A stretch of DNA of 64,000 nt, from assembly GCA_001534745.1 (NCBI GenBank), contig CP013997.1:248001-312000 (forward strand), read 5' to 3'. Both the position numbers and the translations under genes were made by a program. This stretch comes from Pseudomonas monteilii. GTDB lineage: Bacteria; Pseudomonadota; Gammaproteobacteria; Pseudomonadales; Pseudomonadaceae. The notes under the pieces were generated by a model, which worked only from the letters and a program-made list of their open reading frames with translations, did no database searches and had not been told where the DNA came from. Below, piece by piece: positions 17,324 through 25,114 of this stretch. Each line of letters begins with the position of its first letter. Position 1 is the stretch's first letter.

Positions 17324-17854
17324 ATGGCCAAGATCGCCCCGCAATTGCCCATCGAAGTCGACAGCGAGACTGGCGTCTGGACCTCCGATGCCTTGCCGAT
17401 GCTGTACGTGCCGCGTCATTTCTTCGTCAACAACCACATGGGTATCGAAGAAGTCCTGGGCGCCGACAAGTACGCCGAGATCCTCTACAAGGCCGGCTAC
17501 AAGTCCGCCTGGCACTGGTGTGAGAAAGAAGCCGAGTGCCATGGCCTGGAAGGCGTGGCGGTGTTCGAGCACTACATGAAGCGCCTGTCCCAGCGTGGCT
17601 GGGGCCTGTTCGAGATCCAGGACATCGACCTGGACAAGGGCACCTGCAGCGTCAAGCTCAAGCACTCGGCGTTCGTGTACGTGTACGGCAAGGTCGGCCG
17701 CAAGGTCGACTACATGTTCACCGGCTGGTTCGCCGGTGCCATGGACCAGATCCTCGCTGCCCGTGGCAGCTCGATTCGCACCGTGGCCGAGCAGGTCTAC
17801 GGTGGCTCTGAAGAAGGTCACGAAGATGGCCTGTTCGTAACGAAGCCGTTGTAA
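17324..17854 (+). CDS. DUF5943 protein of the dimethylglycine operon
   Basis: This 176-residue soluble protein corresponds to the DUF5943 gene found just before dgcA in pseudomonads. It has a helical N-terminal part (YVPRHFFVNNHMGIEEVLGA) and a C-terminal part resembling the 4-vinyl-reductase/V4R ligand-binding fold (CSVKLKHSAFVYVYG, FTGWFAGAMDQILAARG). A cluster of His/Cys/Trp residues (SAWHWCEKEAECHG) sits mid-protein. It lies 16 bases before dgcA and shares its transcript. A role as a small-molecule or formaldehyde/THF-handling accessory to DgcAB is inference from position alone. Its function is not established to my knowledge. Confidence 0.8.
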   Translation: MAKIAPQLPIEVDSETGVWTSDALPMLYVPRHFFVNNHMGIEEVLGADKYAEILYKAGYKSAWHWCEKEAECHGLEGVAVFEHYMKRLSQRGWGLFEIQDIDLDKGTCSVKLKHSAFVYVYGKVGRKVDYMFTGWFAGAMDQILAARGSSIRTVAEQVYGGSEEGHEDGLFVTKPL

Positions 17855-17870
17855 AGCCGGAGAACGCGTC

Positions 17871-19931
17871 ATGGCCTTCGAAGCAATGTTCCAGCCGATC
17901 CAGATCGGCAAACTGACCATCCGTAACCGTGTGCTCAGTACCGCCCACGCCGAGGTGTACGCCACCGACGGCGGGATGACCACCGATCGTTACGTCAAGT
18001 ACTACGAAGAGAAGGCCAAGGGCGGCATTGGCATGGCGATCTGCGGTGGATCGTCCGTGGTGGCCATCGACAGTCCCCAGGAATGGTGGGCGTCGGTGAA
18101 CCTGTCGACCGACCGGATCATCCCGCATTTCCAGAATCTGGCCGACGCCATGCACAAGCATGGCGCCAAGATCATGATCCAGATCACCCACATGGGGCGG
18201 CGTTCGCGCTGGGACGGCTTCAACTGGCCGACCCTGATGTCGCCGTCCGGCATCCGTGAACCCGTTCACCGGGCCACCTGCAAGACCATCGAGCCCGAGG
18301 AAATCTGGCGGGTGATCGGCAACTACGCCCAGGCCGCGCGCCGGGCCAAGGAAGGCGGCCTGGACGGCGTCGAACTGTCGGCCGTGCACCAGCACATGAT
18401 CGATCAGTTCTGGAGCCCGCGCGTCAACAAGCGCACCGACGAATGGGGCGGCAGCTTCGAAGGTCGCATGAAGTTCGGCCTGGAAGTGCTCAAGGCCGTG
18501 CGTGCCGAGGTCGGCGACGACTTCTGCGTCGGCATGCGCATCTGTGGCGACGAGTTCCACCCGGACGGTCTCAGCCACGAAGACATGAAGGAAATCGCCA
18601 AGTACTACGATGCCACCGGCATGGTTGATTTCTTCGGGGTGATCGGCTCGGGGTGCGACACGCACAACACCCTGGCCAACGTCATTCCCAACATGAGCTA
18701 CCCGCCGGAGCCGTTCCTGCACCTGGCGGCCGGCATCAAGGAAGTGGTCAAGGTCCCGGTCCTGCACGCGCAGAACATCAAGGACCCGAACCAGGCCCAG
18801 CGTATCCTCGAGGGCGGTTACGTCGACATGGTCGGCATGACCCGCGCCCACATGGCCGACCCGCACCTGATCGCCAAGATCAAGATGGGCCAGGTCGACC
18901 AGATCAAGCAGTGCGTCGGTGCCAACTACTGCATCGACCGTCAGTACCAAGGCCTGGACGTGCTGTGCATCCAGAACGCCGCGACCTCCCGTGAATACAT
19001 GGGCGTGCCGCACATCATCGAGAAATCCACCGGGCCCAAACGCAAGGTGGTGGTGGTTGGTGCCGGCCCTGCCGGGATGGAAGCTGCACGGGTCGCCGCC
19101 GAGCGTGGCCACGACGTGACCGTGTTCGAGAAGAAGGAGCAGATCGGCGGGCAGATCACCATCGCCGCCAAGGCGCCGCAACGCGATCAGATCGCCGGCA
19201 TCACCCGCTGGTACCAGCTGGAGTTCGCCCGTCTGAAGATCGACCTGCGCCTGGGCACTGCCGCGGACGTCGACACGATCAAGGACCTGCGTCCGGACAT
19301 CATCGTGCTGGCCGTCGGCGGCCACCCGTTCGTCGAGCAGAATCCGCACTGGGGCGCCGACGAAGGGTTGGTGGTGAGCAGCTGGGACGTGCTCGACGGC
19401 AAGGTCGCGCCGGGCAAGAACGTGCTGGTCTACGACACCATCTGCGAATTCACCGGCATGTCCACCGCCGACTTCATTGCCGACAAGGGCAGCCAGGTCG
19501 AGATCGTCACCGACGACATCAAGCCGGGCGTGGCCATGGGCGGCACGACCTTCCCGACCTACTACCGCAGCATGTACCCCAAGGAAGTGATCATGACCGG
19601 CGACATGATGCTGGAAAAGGTCTATCGCGAGGGTGACAAGCTGGTGGCGGTGCTCGAGAACGAATACACCGGGGGCCGTGAAGAGCGTGTGGTCGACCAG
19701 GTGGTGATCGAGAACGGCGTGCGCCCCGACGAAGCGTTGTACTACGCCCTCAAGGACGGTTCGCGCAACAAGGGCCAGATCGACGTCGAGGCGCTGTTCG
19801 CCATCCAGCCTCAGCCGATCCTGTCGCAGCCGGGCGAAGGCTACCTGCTGTATCGCATCGGTGACTGCGTGGCCCAGCGTAACGTGCATGCGGCGATCTA
19901 CGATGGCCTGCGGTTGTGCAAGGACTTCTGA
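17871..19931 (+). CDS. dgcA: Dimethylglycine demethylase subunit A
   Basis: DgcA, with DgcB, oxidatively demethylates dimethylglycine to sarcosine. The 686-residue protein has an FMN old-yellow-enzyme barrel (about 5-340: QPIQIGKLTIRNRV, HQHMIDQFWSPRVNKRTDE) and a C-terminal FAD/NAD domain (dinucleotide motif VVVVGAGPAGMEAARVAAER near 393). It is therefore related to trimethylamine dehydrogenase and dienoyl-CoA reductase. The Fe-S cysteine region at about 348-366 reads CVGANYC...LC; the second cysteine of the usual CxxCxxC is Ala here. It follows the DUF5943 gene by 16 bases; REP elements separate it from dgcB. Confidence 0.93.
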   Translation: MAFEAMFQPIQIGKLTIRNRVLSTAHAEVYATDGGMTTDRYVKYYEEKAKGGIGMAICGGSSVVAIDSPQEWWASVNLSTDRIIPHFQNLADAMHKHGAKIMIQITHMGRRSRWDGFNWPTLMSPSGIREPVHRATCKTIEPEEIWRVIGNYAQAARRAKEGGLDGVELSAVHQHMIDQFWSPRVNKRTDEWGGSFEGRMKFGLEVLKAVRAEVGDDFCVGMRICGDEFHPDGLSHEDMKEIAKYYDATGMVDFFGVIGSGCDTHNTLANVIPNMSYPPEPFLHLAAGIKEVVKVPVLHAQNIKDPNQAQRILEGGYVDMVGMTRAHMADPHLIAKIKMGQVDQIKQCVGANYCIDRQYQGLDVLCIQNAATSREYMGVPHIIEKSTGPKRKVVVVGAGPAGMEAARVAAERGHDVTVFEKKEQIGGQITIAAKAPQRDQIAGITRWYQLEFARLKIDLRLGTAADVDTIKDLRPDIIVLAVGGHPFVEQNPHWGADEGLVVSSWDVLDGKVAPGKNVLVYDTICEFTGMSTADFIADKGSQVEIVTDDIKPGVAMGGTTFPTYYRSMYPKEVIMTGDMMLEKVYREGDKLVAVLENEYTGGREERVVDQVVIENGVRPDEALYYALKDGSRNKGQIDVEALFAIQPQPILSQPGEGYLLYRIGDCVAQRNVHAAIYDGLRLCKDF

Positions 19932-19974
19932 TCGCCCCCGTATCGACCCCGTCCTGATGGGCGGGATTGGTTCC

Positions 19975-20066
19975 CTTGGAGGAGCGGGCTTGCCCGCGAT
20001 GCGCCAGTACACGCAACGGTGTTGTCTGATCTGACGCAGTCGCGGGCAAGCCCCGCTCCCACAGGG
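19975..20066. repeat. Inverted REP pair inside the dgcA-dgcB gap
   Basis: GGAGCGGGCTTGCCCGCGAT (near 19981) and CGCGGGCAAGCCCCGCTCCC (near 20041) are convergent copies located within the operon, about 55 bases before the dgcB start. Such pairs can stabilise the upstream message or cause partial termination. Confidence 0.75.
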
Positions 20067-20120
20067 GTCGGCGTCGCCCGCAAGCGCGGCGCGCAATCGC
20101 AGTTGTTGTGGGAGCCTCCC

Positions 20121-22076
20121 ATGTTGAACACCCTGATACCCATTCTCCTGTTCGCCGCGTTGGGCCTGGCCGTGCTGGGTGCCGTGCGCCGCGTGCGCAT
20201 GTGGCGCCGTGGGCGGCCGTCCAAGGTGAACGTGCTCGGCGGCCTGCTGGCCGTGCCGCGTCGCTACCTGGTCGACCTGCACCATGTGGTCGGGCGCGAC
20301 AAGTACATCTCCAATACCCACGTGGCGACTGCGGGCGGCTTCGTGCTGTCGGCACTGCTGGCCATCCTGGTCTACGGCTTCGGCCTGCAGAGCCAGATCC
20401 TCGGCTACGCGCTGCTGGTGGCCACGGCGATCATGTTCACGGGTGCCATCTTCGTCTACAAGCGTCGCGTGAACCCGCCAGCGCGCCTGTCCAAAGGCCC
20501 CTGGATGCGTCTGCCCAAGAGCCTGCTGGTGTTCGCCGCGACCTTCTTCATCGCCACCTTGCCAGTGGCGGGCATCCTGCCGGCCGGGACCGGTGGCTGG
20601 ATCCTGGTCGGTCTGCTGTGCCTGGGCGTGTTCTGGGGCGTGTCCGAGATGTTCTTCGGCATGACCTGGGGCGGGCCGATGAAGCACGCCTTCGCCGGTG
20701 CCCTGCACCTGGCCTGGCACCGTCGCCCCGAGCGCTTCGGCGGTGGCCGTTCCAGCGGGCTCAAGCCGATCGACCTGGAAGACCCGAATGCATTGCTGGG
20801 CGTGGAAAAGCCGGCCGACTTCACCTGGAACCAGCTGCTGGGCTTCGACGCCTGCGTCCAGTGCGGTCGCTGCGAAGCAATGTGCCCGGCGTTCGCCGCC
20901 GGCCAGCCGCTCAACCCGAAGAAACTGATTCAGGACATGGTCGTCGGCCTGGCCGGCGGCACCGATGCCACCTTCGCCGGCAGCCCTTACCCGGGCAAGC
21001 CGATCGGCGAGCACGGCGGTGGTCCTCACCAGCCGATCGTCAACGGCCTGGTCGATGCCGAAACGCTGTGGTCGTGCACCACCTGCCGCGCCTGCGTCGA
21101 GGAATGCCCGATGATGATCGAGCACGTCGATGCCATCGTCGACATGCGCCGTCACCTGACGCTGGAAAAAGGCGCCACGCCGAACAAGGGCGCCGAAGTG
21201 CTGGAAAACCTGATCGCCACCGATAACCCGGGCGGCTTCAACCCAGGCGGGCGGATGAACTGGGCGGCGGACCTGAACATGCAGCTGCTCAGCGAGGTCA
21301 AGCGTACCGAGGTGCTGTTCTGGGTCGGTGACGGCGCCTTCGACATGCGCAACCAGCGTACCCTGCGCGCCTTCGTCAAGGTGCTCAAGGCGTCCGGTGT
21401 GGACTTCGCCGTACTCGGTCTGGAAGAACGCGACAGCGGCGACGTGGCGCGCCGACTGGGCGACGAGGCGACCTTCCAGCAACTGGCCAAGCGCAACATC
21501 CAGACCTTGAGCAAGTACAGCTTCCAGCGCATCGTGACCTGCGACCCGCACAGCTTCCACGTGCTCAAGAACGAATACGGCGCGCTGGGCGGCGAGTACC
21601 AGGTGCAGCACCACAGCACCTACATCGCCGAACTGATCGCGGCCGGCAAGCTCAACCTGGGGCAGCACAAGGGCGGTAGCGTGACCTACCACGACCCGTG
21701 CTACCTGGGCCGCTACAACGGCGAATACGAAGCTCCGCGCGAAGTGCTGCGCGCGCTCGGGATCGAAGTGCGCGAGATGGAGCGCTCGGGCTTCCGCTCA
21801 CGTTGCTGCGGCGGTGGCGGCGGTGCGCCGATCACCGACATCCCGGGCAAGCAGCGGATCCCGGACATGCGCATGGACGACATCCGCGAAACCGAGGCCG
21901 AGGTGGTCGCGGTGGGCTGCCCGCAATGCACGGCCATGCTCGAAGGCGTGGTCGAGCCACGGCCACAGATCAAGGACCTGGCCGAGCTGGTGGCCGACGT
22001 GCTGATCGAGGACGAGACGCCTGCTGCCACGCGAAAGGCAGCGCCTGCCAAACCTGAACTCGCGGAGGTGCACTGA
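20121..22076 (+). CDS. dgcB: Dimethylglycine demethylase subunit B (membrane Fe-S protein)
   Basis: DgcB is the membrane partner of DgcA. The ATG at 20121 gives 651 residues. The N-terminus has about five membrane helices (residues 5-25, 70-110 and 140-200). Then come two 4Fe-4S clusters (CVQCGRCEAMCP near 250 and CTTCRACVEECP near 320) and a C-terminal CCG-type domain (HDPCYLGRYN, SRCCGGGGGAP, GCPQCTAML). This is the layout of heterodisulfide-reductase-like electron carriers. Electrons from DgcA probably pass through it to EtfAB or the quinone pool. The stop overlaps the etfA ATG (TGATG), so they are coupled. A longer in-frame extension upstream runs through REP DNA and is rejected. Confidence 0.92.
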   Translation: MLNTLIPILLFAALGLAVLGAVRRVRMWRRGRPSKVNVLGGLLAVPRRYLVDLHHVVGRDKYISNTHVATAGGFVLSALLAILVYGFGLQSQILGYALLVATAIMFTGAIFVYKRRVNPPARLSKGPWMRLPKSLLVFAATFFIATLPVAGILPAGTGGWILVGLLCLGVFWGVSEMFFGMTWGGPMKHAFAGALHLAWHRRPERFGGGRSSGLKPIDLEDPNALLGVEKPADFTWNQLLGFDACVQCGRCEAMCPAFAAGQPLNPKKLIQDMVVGLAGGTDATFAGSPYPGKPIGEHGGGPHQPIVNGLVDAETLWSCTTCRACVEECPMMIEHVDAIVDMRRHLTLEKGATPNKGAEVLENLIATDNPGGFNPGGRMNWAADLNMQLLSEVKRTEVLFWVGDGAFDMRNQRTLRAFVKVLKASGVDFAVLGLEERDSGDVARRLGDEATFQQLAKRNIQTLSKYSFQRIVTCDPHSFHVLKNEYGALGGEYQVQHHSTYIAELIAAGKLNLGQHKGGSVTYHDPCYLGRYNGEYEAPREVLRALGIEVREMERSGFRSRCCGGGGGAPITDIPGKQRIPDMRMDDIRETEAEVVAVGCPQCTAMLEGVVEPRPQIKDLAELVADVLIEDETPAATRKAAPAKPELAEVH

Positions 22077-23308
22077 TGAGCGAGATCATTCGTCGCGACC
22101 CACGGGTCGAATGGATTGCCCGCAACCGCCTGCACCCGCTGCATGCGGCGATGCAGACGCAACAGACCCAGTGGATGGGCCCCCACGGGGTGATGCGCAA
22201 GAACGTCCACGCGATGGCGGCCGGCTTCATCGGCCCCAGCGGCCTCAAGCGCATCGACCGCAGTGGCGCCCAGCAGGGCACCGCGACGGGCACGCGCCGT
22301 GGCGCCGCAGCCGAAGTCCAACTGCCGCTGCATCAGGTCCTGAACCCGGCCTTCTACGTCGCGGTGGTACCCGACATGATCGGTGGCCGCCTGGGCGCCT
22401 ACGACCGCGACGTGCTCGGCCTGGCGCGCAGCCTGGCAGGCAGCGACGGCGCGGTCCTGGCGATCGTGTTCGGTGAGCACAAGGAAGACCACTTCGACAC
22501 CGCGGGCGTCGATCGTCTGCTTGTGATCGAAGGCGATCAGTACAAAGGATACGCACCAGAGCAACTGGTCCAGGGCCTGCGCGCGGTGGACAGCCAGTTC
22601 GCGCCGCAGCACTGGCTGCTGCCGGACAGCCGTGGCAGTGGCGGTGAGCTGGGGCGTCGGCTCTCGGCGGCACTGGGCGAGCGGCCGGCCACGCGTGTCT
22701 GGCAGGTCAAGGACGGCCAGTGCATCGGCCGTGCCGGGGCTGGACAACAGGACCTGCAACGCAGCCTGCCACGGGTGATCCTGGCAGCGCCCGAATGCGC
22801 CGAACCCGTCAGCGAGACGCGTCACGAGGCACTGCCGGTGGAGCTTTCGGTACAGGTGGCGCGCAGTCTGTCGCGCATCGAGGACCTGGGCTCGGTTGCG
22901 GTCGATCCTGCCTCGATCGCCATGGCCGAATCGGAATTCATCGTCTCCGGGGGCAACGGTATCAAGGACTGGGACCTGTTCCACCGGGCTACTGCCGCGC
23001 TGGGCGCGACCGAGGGCGCTTCGCGGGTGGCGGTCGACGATGGCTTCATGCCGCGCCACCGTCAGGTCGGTGCGACCGGTACCTGGGTTACCGCACGGGT
23101 GTACGTGGCCGTGGGCATTTCCGGGGCCGTTCAGCACCTGCAGGGCATCGGTGCCTGCGAGAAGGTGGTGGCGATCAACATGGACCCGGGTTGCGACATG
23201 ATCAAGCGCGCGGACCTTTCGATCATCGGCGACAGCACGGCGGTGCTGCAGGCACTGATCGAGGCCGTCGAACAGCTACGCGGTGGCGAACAGCGCGACG
23301 CGGCCTGA
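22076..23308 (+). CDS. etfA: Electron transfer flavoprotein alpha subunit (betaine cluster)
   Basis: This 410-residue ETF alpha subunit is longer than the housekeeping EtfA (about 310), with an N-terminal extension of roughly 75-100 residues (RNRLHPLHAAMQTQQ...). The C-terminal FAD domain is clear: SGGNGIKDWDLF, GATGTWVTARVYVAVGISGA and AINMDPGCDMIKRADLSIIG. It starts on the dgcB stop and is followed by etfB after 10 bases. The partners are most likely DgcAB in dimethylglycine oxidation, matching PA5400. The direction of electron flow is inferred from the neighbours. Confidence 0.92.
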   Translation: MSEIIRRDPRVEWIARNRLHPLHAAMQTQQTQWMGPHGVMRKNVHAMAAGFIGPSGLKRIDRSGAQQGTATGTRRGAAAEVQLPLHQVLNPAFYVAVVPDMIGGRLGAYDRDVLGLARSLAGSDGAVLAIVFGEHKEDHFDTAGVDRLLVIEGDQYKGYAPEQLVQGLRAVDSQFAPQHWLLPDSRGSGGELGRRLSAALGERPATRVWQVKDGQCIGRAGAGQQDLQRSLPRVILAAPECAEPVSETRHEALPVELSVQVARSLSRIEDLGSVAVDPASIAMAESEFIVSGGNGIKDWDLFHRATAALGATEGASRVAVDDGFMPRHRQVGATGTWVTARVYVAVGISGAVQHLQGIGACEKVVAINMDPGCDMIKRADLSIIGDSTAVLQALIEAVEQLRGGEQRDAA

Positions 23309-23318
23309 GGAGGCAAGC

Positions 23319-24089
23319 ATGAAGACCAAAGTCATCAGTCTGGTGTCGATCGGCTCGCACCCGGGGTCGGGCCGTGCGCGGCGCGCCGAGCAGGACGCGC
23401 GTGCCGTGGAACTGGGCTTGCAGTTGGCCGGCGACGCGTTGCAGGTCGTGCATGCCGGGGATCCTCGGGAAGAGGCCCTGCGTGGCTACCTGGGCATGGG
23501 CCTGGATCACCTGGACGTGCTCGAGCAACCGGTCGGGGCAGACGTGCTCAACGTCCTCACCGACTACCTGCGAGAGGCTGGCGCGCAATTGGTGCTGACC
23601 GGCAGCCAGGCCGAAACCGGCGAGGGGTCGGGCATGCTGCCGTTCCTGCTGGCCGAGCGTCTCGGCTGGCCGCTGGTGGTCGGCCTGGCCGAGGTGGAAT
23701 CGATCGAGAACGGCACCGCGCATGTGCTGCAAGCCTTGCCACGAGGTCAGCGACGTCGTCTCAAGGTTCGTTTGCCCGTGCTCGCCACCGTCGACACCGC
23801 CGCGCCCAAGCCTCGCCAGAGTGCGTTCGGCCCGGCACGCCGGGGTGTACTGGCCGCCCGTAGCGCGGCCATCGTGGAAGACGATCTGCTGGCCGAGGCC
23901 GAGCTGCAGCCGGCCAAGCCACGCCCCAAGCGCCTCAAGGTGATCAAGGCCAAGAGCGGCGCCGACCGGATGAAGGCGGCGACGGCCAAGGCCAGTGGGG
24001 GAGGCGGCAAGGTGCTCAAGGATGCTTCACCCACTGAAGCGGCCGATGCAATCATGAAGCTTCTGATCGAGGAAGGCGTGTTTCGTTAA
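23319..24089 (+). CDS. etfB: Electron transfer flavoprotein beta subunit (betaine cluster)
   Basis: This 256-residue beta subunit binds AMP and pairs with the alpha subunit just upstream. Seen features are LVSIGSHPGSGRARR at the N-terminus, the DYLREAGAQLVLTGSQAETGEGSG loop region and the LAERLGWPLVVGLAEVE beta-domain segment. A Lys-rich tail follows (about 205-230). The ATG at 23319 follows GAGGAGG. It is the last gene of the dipeptidase-DUF5943-dgcAB-etfAB run. An RHS-core mini-gene begins 87 bases later. Confidence 0.91.
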   Translation: MKTKVISLVSIGSHPGSGRARRAEQDARAVELGLQLAGDALQVVHAGDPREEALRGYLGMGLDHLDVLEQPVGADVLNVLTDYLREAGAQLVLTGSQAETGEGSGMLPFLLAERLGWPLVVGLAEVESIENGTAHVLQALPRGQRRRLKVRLPVLATVDTAAPKPRQSAFGPARRGVLAARSAAIVEDDLLAEAELQPAKPRPKRLKVIKAKSGADRMKAATAKASGGGGKVLKDASPTEAADAIMKLLIEEGVFR

Positions 24090-24108
24090 GCCTGTCTTGC
24101 CGCGTGCG

Positions 24109-24126
24109 ACTGACAAATTTGCCAGT
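24109..24126 (+). promoter_or_regulatory. RHS-associated palindromic element (copy E)
   Basis: ACTGACAAATTTGCCAGT is palindromic in 8 of 9 base pairs and lies 50 bases before the RHS mini-gene ATG. Related 18-bp copies sit upstream of all four RHS mini-genes or fragments at 39.6-43.0 kb. An operator or a mobility-linked signature are both possible. Confidence 0.6.
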
Positions 24127-24176
24127 TGCACGCATTTCTCAGCGTTGCAAAATGGTCAGCACCATGGAGCGACGCA

Positions 24177-25061
24177 ATGATGACCACTTTCTTGCTGGCG
24201 ACTAATATGCAGGGTTCTGTGCTGGGGGGCAGCGGCTTTCCTCATAGAAGCTACCCTCCCTACGGGGCATTACTCACCACTTCCGGGCCTCGCTTGGCCT
24301 TCACAGGCCAGCCGAGAGATCCTCTGACCGGTTGCTATCATCTTGGCAATGGGCGACGTCAGTTCAACCCCCGCACGCGGCGTTTCAACAGCCCTGATTG
24401 TTCGAGCCCTTTTGCCAGGGGCGGATTGAATGCCTACAGCTATTGCGCAGGGGATCCCCTCAACCGTGTTGACCCCACGGGTGCGTACTTCCAGTTTGTC
24501 ATCAACGCTGCGAGAATTCTTGCCCCCGCGTCCACGTTGTTTGGTGCGGTGCTGCGTACGGCAAGAAATGTCATCGGGCGCATGCAGCCCGGCGCCGCCA
24601 CCTTCCCAGATCCGCATGTCTCCACGCGTGTCGGCAACGCCCAGTACATGGTGTCAGGTGCTACAGGCATAGCAGCGCAGACGCTCAATGTCGTTAGTAT
24701 GGGCCTTGGAGCGGCTGACCTGTCGTCGCCCGTGACGTGGCTCAATTTTGCCAACAATGTGGGAACGATCAGTGCCTCGGTTTCAGCTAACTTCTTGGCT
24801 GGACGCGACGTCTACCGCTACTTGCGCAGTCACCCTGGGCAACTGGGGAGAGTGGCGGGAGAAACGTTATTGGAATTGACGTTCGTTGACGAGACATTGT
24901 CTGCCGTAGCCAGAGGCGTGACCGCAGCGGGGCGGCGAGTCTTTGATGCAGGACGCAGGATTCAGCAGTTTGGACATGACATGCTGCAGCGCACTTTGCG
25001 TGCCGAGGGTGAACAACCACCCTCGATTTCGCTGAGTAACCTGTCCATTCGAACTGGCTAG
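24177..25061 (+). CDS. RHS-core orphan mini-protein (294 aa)
   Basis: This is a stand-alone RHS-repeat-associated core with no upstream YD repeats. The start at 24177 follows GGAGCGA. The core signature is complete: LLATNMQGSVL (5-16), LAFTGQPRDPLTG (about 41-53), YHLGNGRRQFNPRTRRFNSP, FARGGLNAYSYCAGDPLNRV, ending in DPTG near residue 103. What follows is a unique C-terminal region of about 190 residues, rich in Ala/Gly and hydrophobic stretches (GATGIAAQTLNVVSMGLGAADL), with no toxin motif I recognise. Full-length RHS proteins deliver C-terminal toxins; what orphan cores do is unclear. It is less GC-rich than its neighbours etfB and gbcA, which suggests insertion into the cluster. Confidence 0.82.
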   Translation: MMTTFLLATNMQGSVLGGSGFPHRSYPPYGALLTTSGPRLAFTGQPRDPLTGCYHLGNGRRQFNPRTRRFNSPDCSSPFARGGLNAYSYCAGDPLNRVDPTGAYFQFVINAARILAPASTLFGAVLRTARNVIGRMQPGAATFPDPHVSTRVGNAQYMVSGATGIAAQTLNVVSMGLGAADLSSPVTWLNFANNVGTISASVSANFLAGRDVYRYLRSHPGQLGRVAGETLLELTFVDETLSAVARGVTAAGRRVFDAGRRIQQFGHDMLQRTLRAEGEQPPSISLSNLSIRTG

Positions 25062-25112
25062 GCCCTGTATCCAGAAACAGCTCTTCAGCGGTACCCGGGT
25101 ACAGGGCCAAGG
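25061..25112 (+). terminator. Long-loop hairpin ending the RHS gene, facing gbcA
   Basis: GGCCCTGTA (25061-25069) and TACAGGGCC (25100-25108) form a perfect 9-bp stem around a 30-base loop that holds part of the 12-bp palindrome GTACCCGGGTAC (25090-25101). A short TTTT follows on the plus strand. gbcA ends 6 bases later on the other strand, so it may serve both convergent transcripts. Confidence 0.5.
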
Positions 25113-25114
25113 TT

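Noticed and set aside
17718..21692. Very long open frame (over 1,300 codons) on the minus strand
   Set aside because: It lies opposite dgcA and dgcB and is a by-product of high-GC codon use; the translation has no recognisable domain and is rich in His, Ala, Val and Gln.
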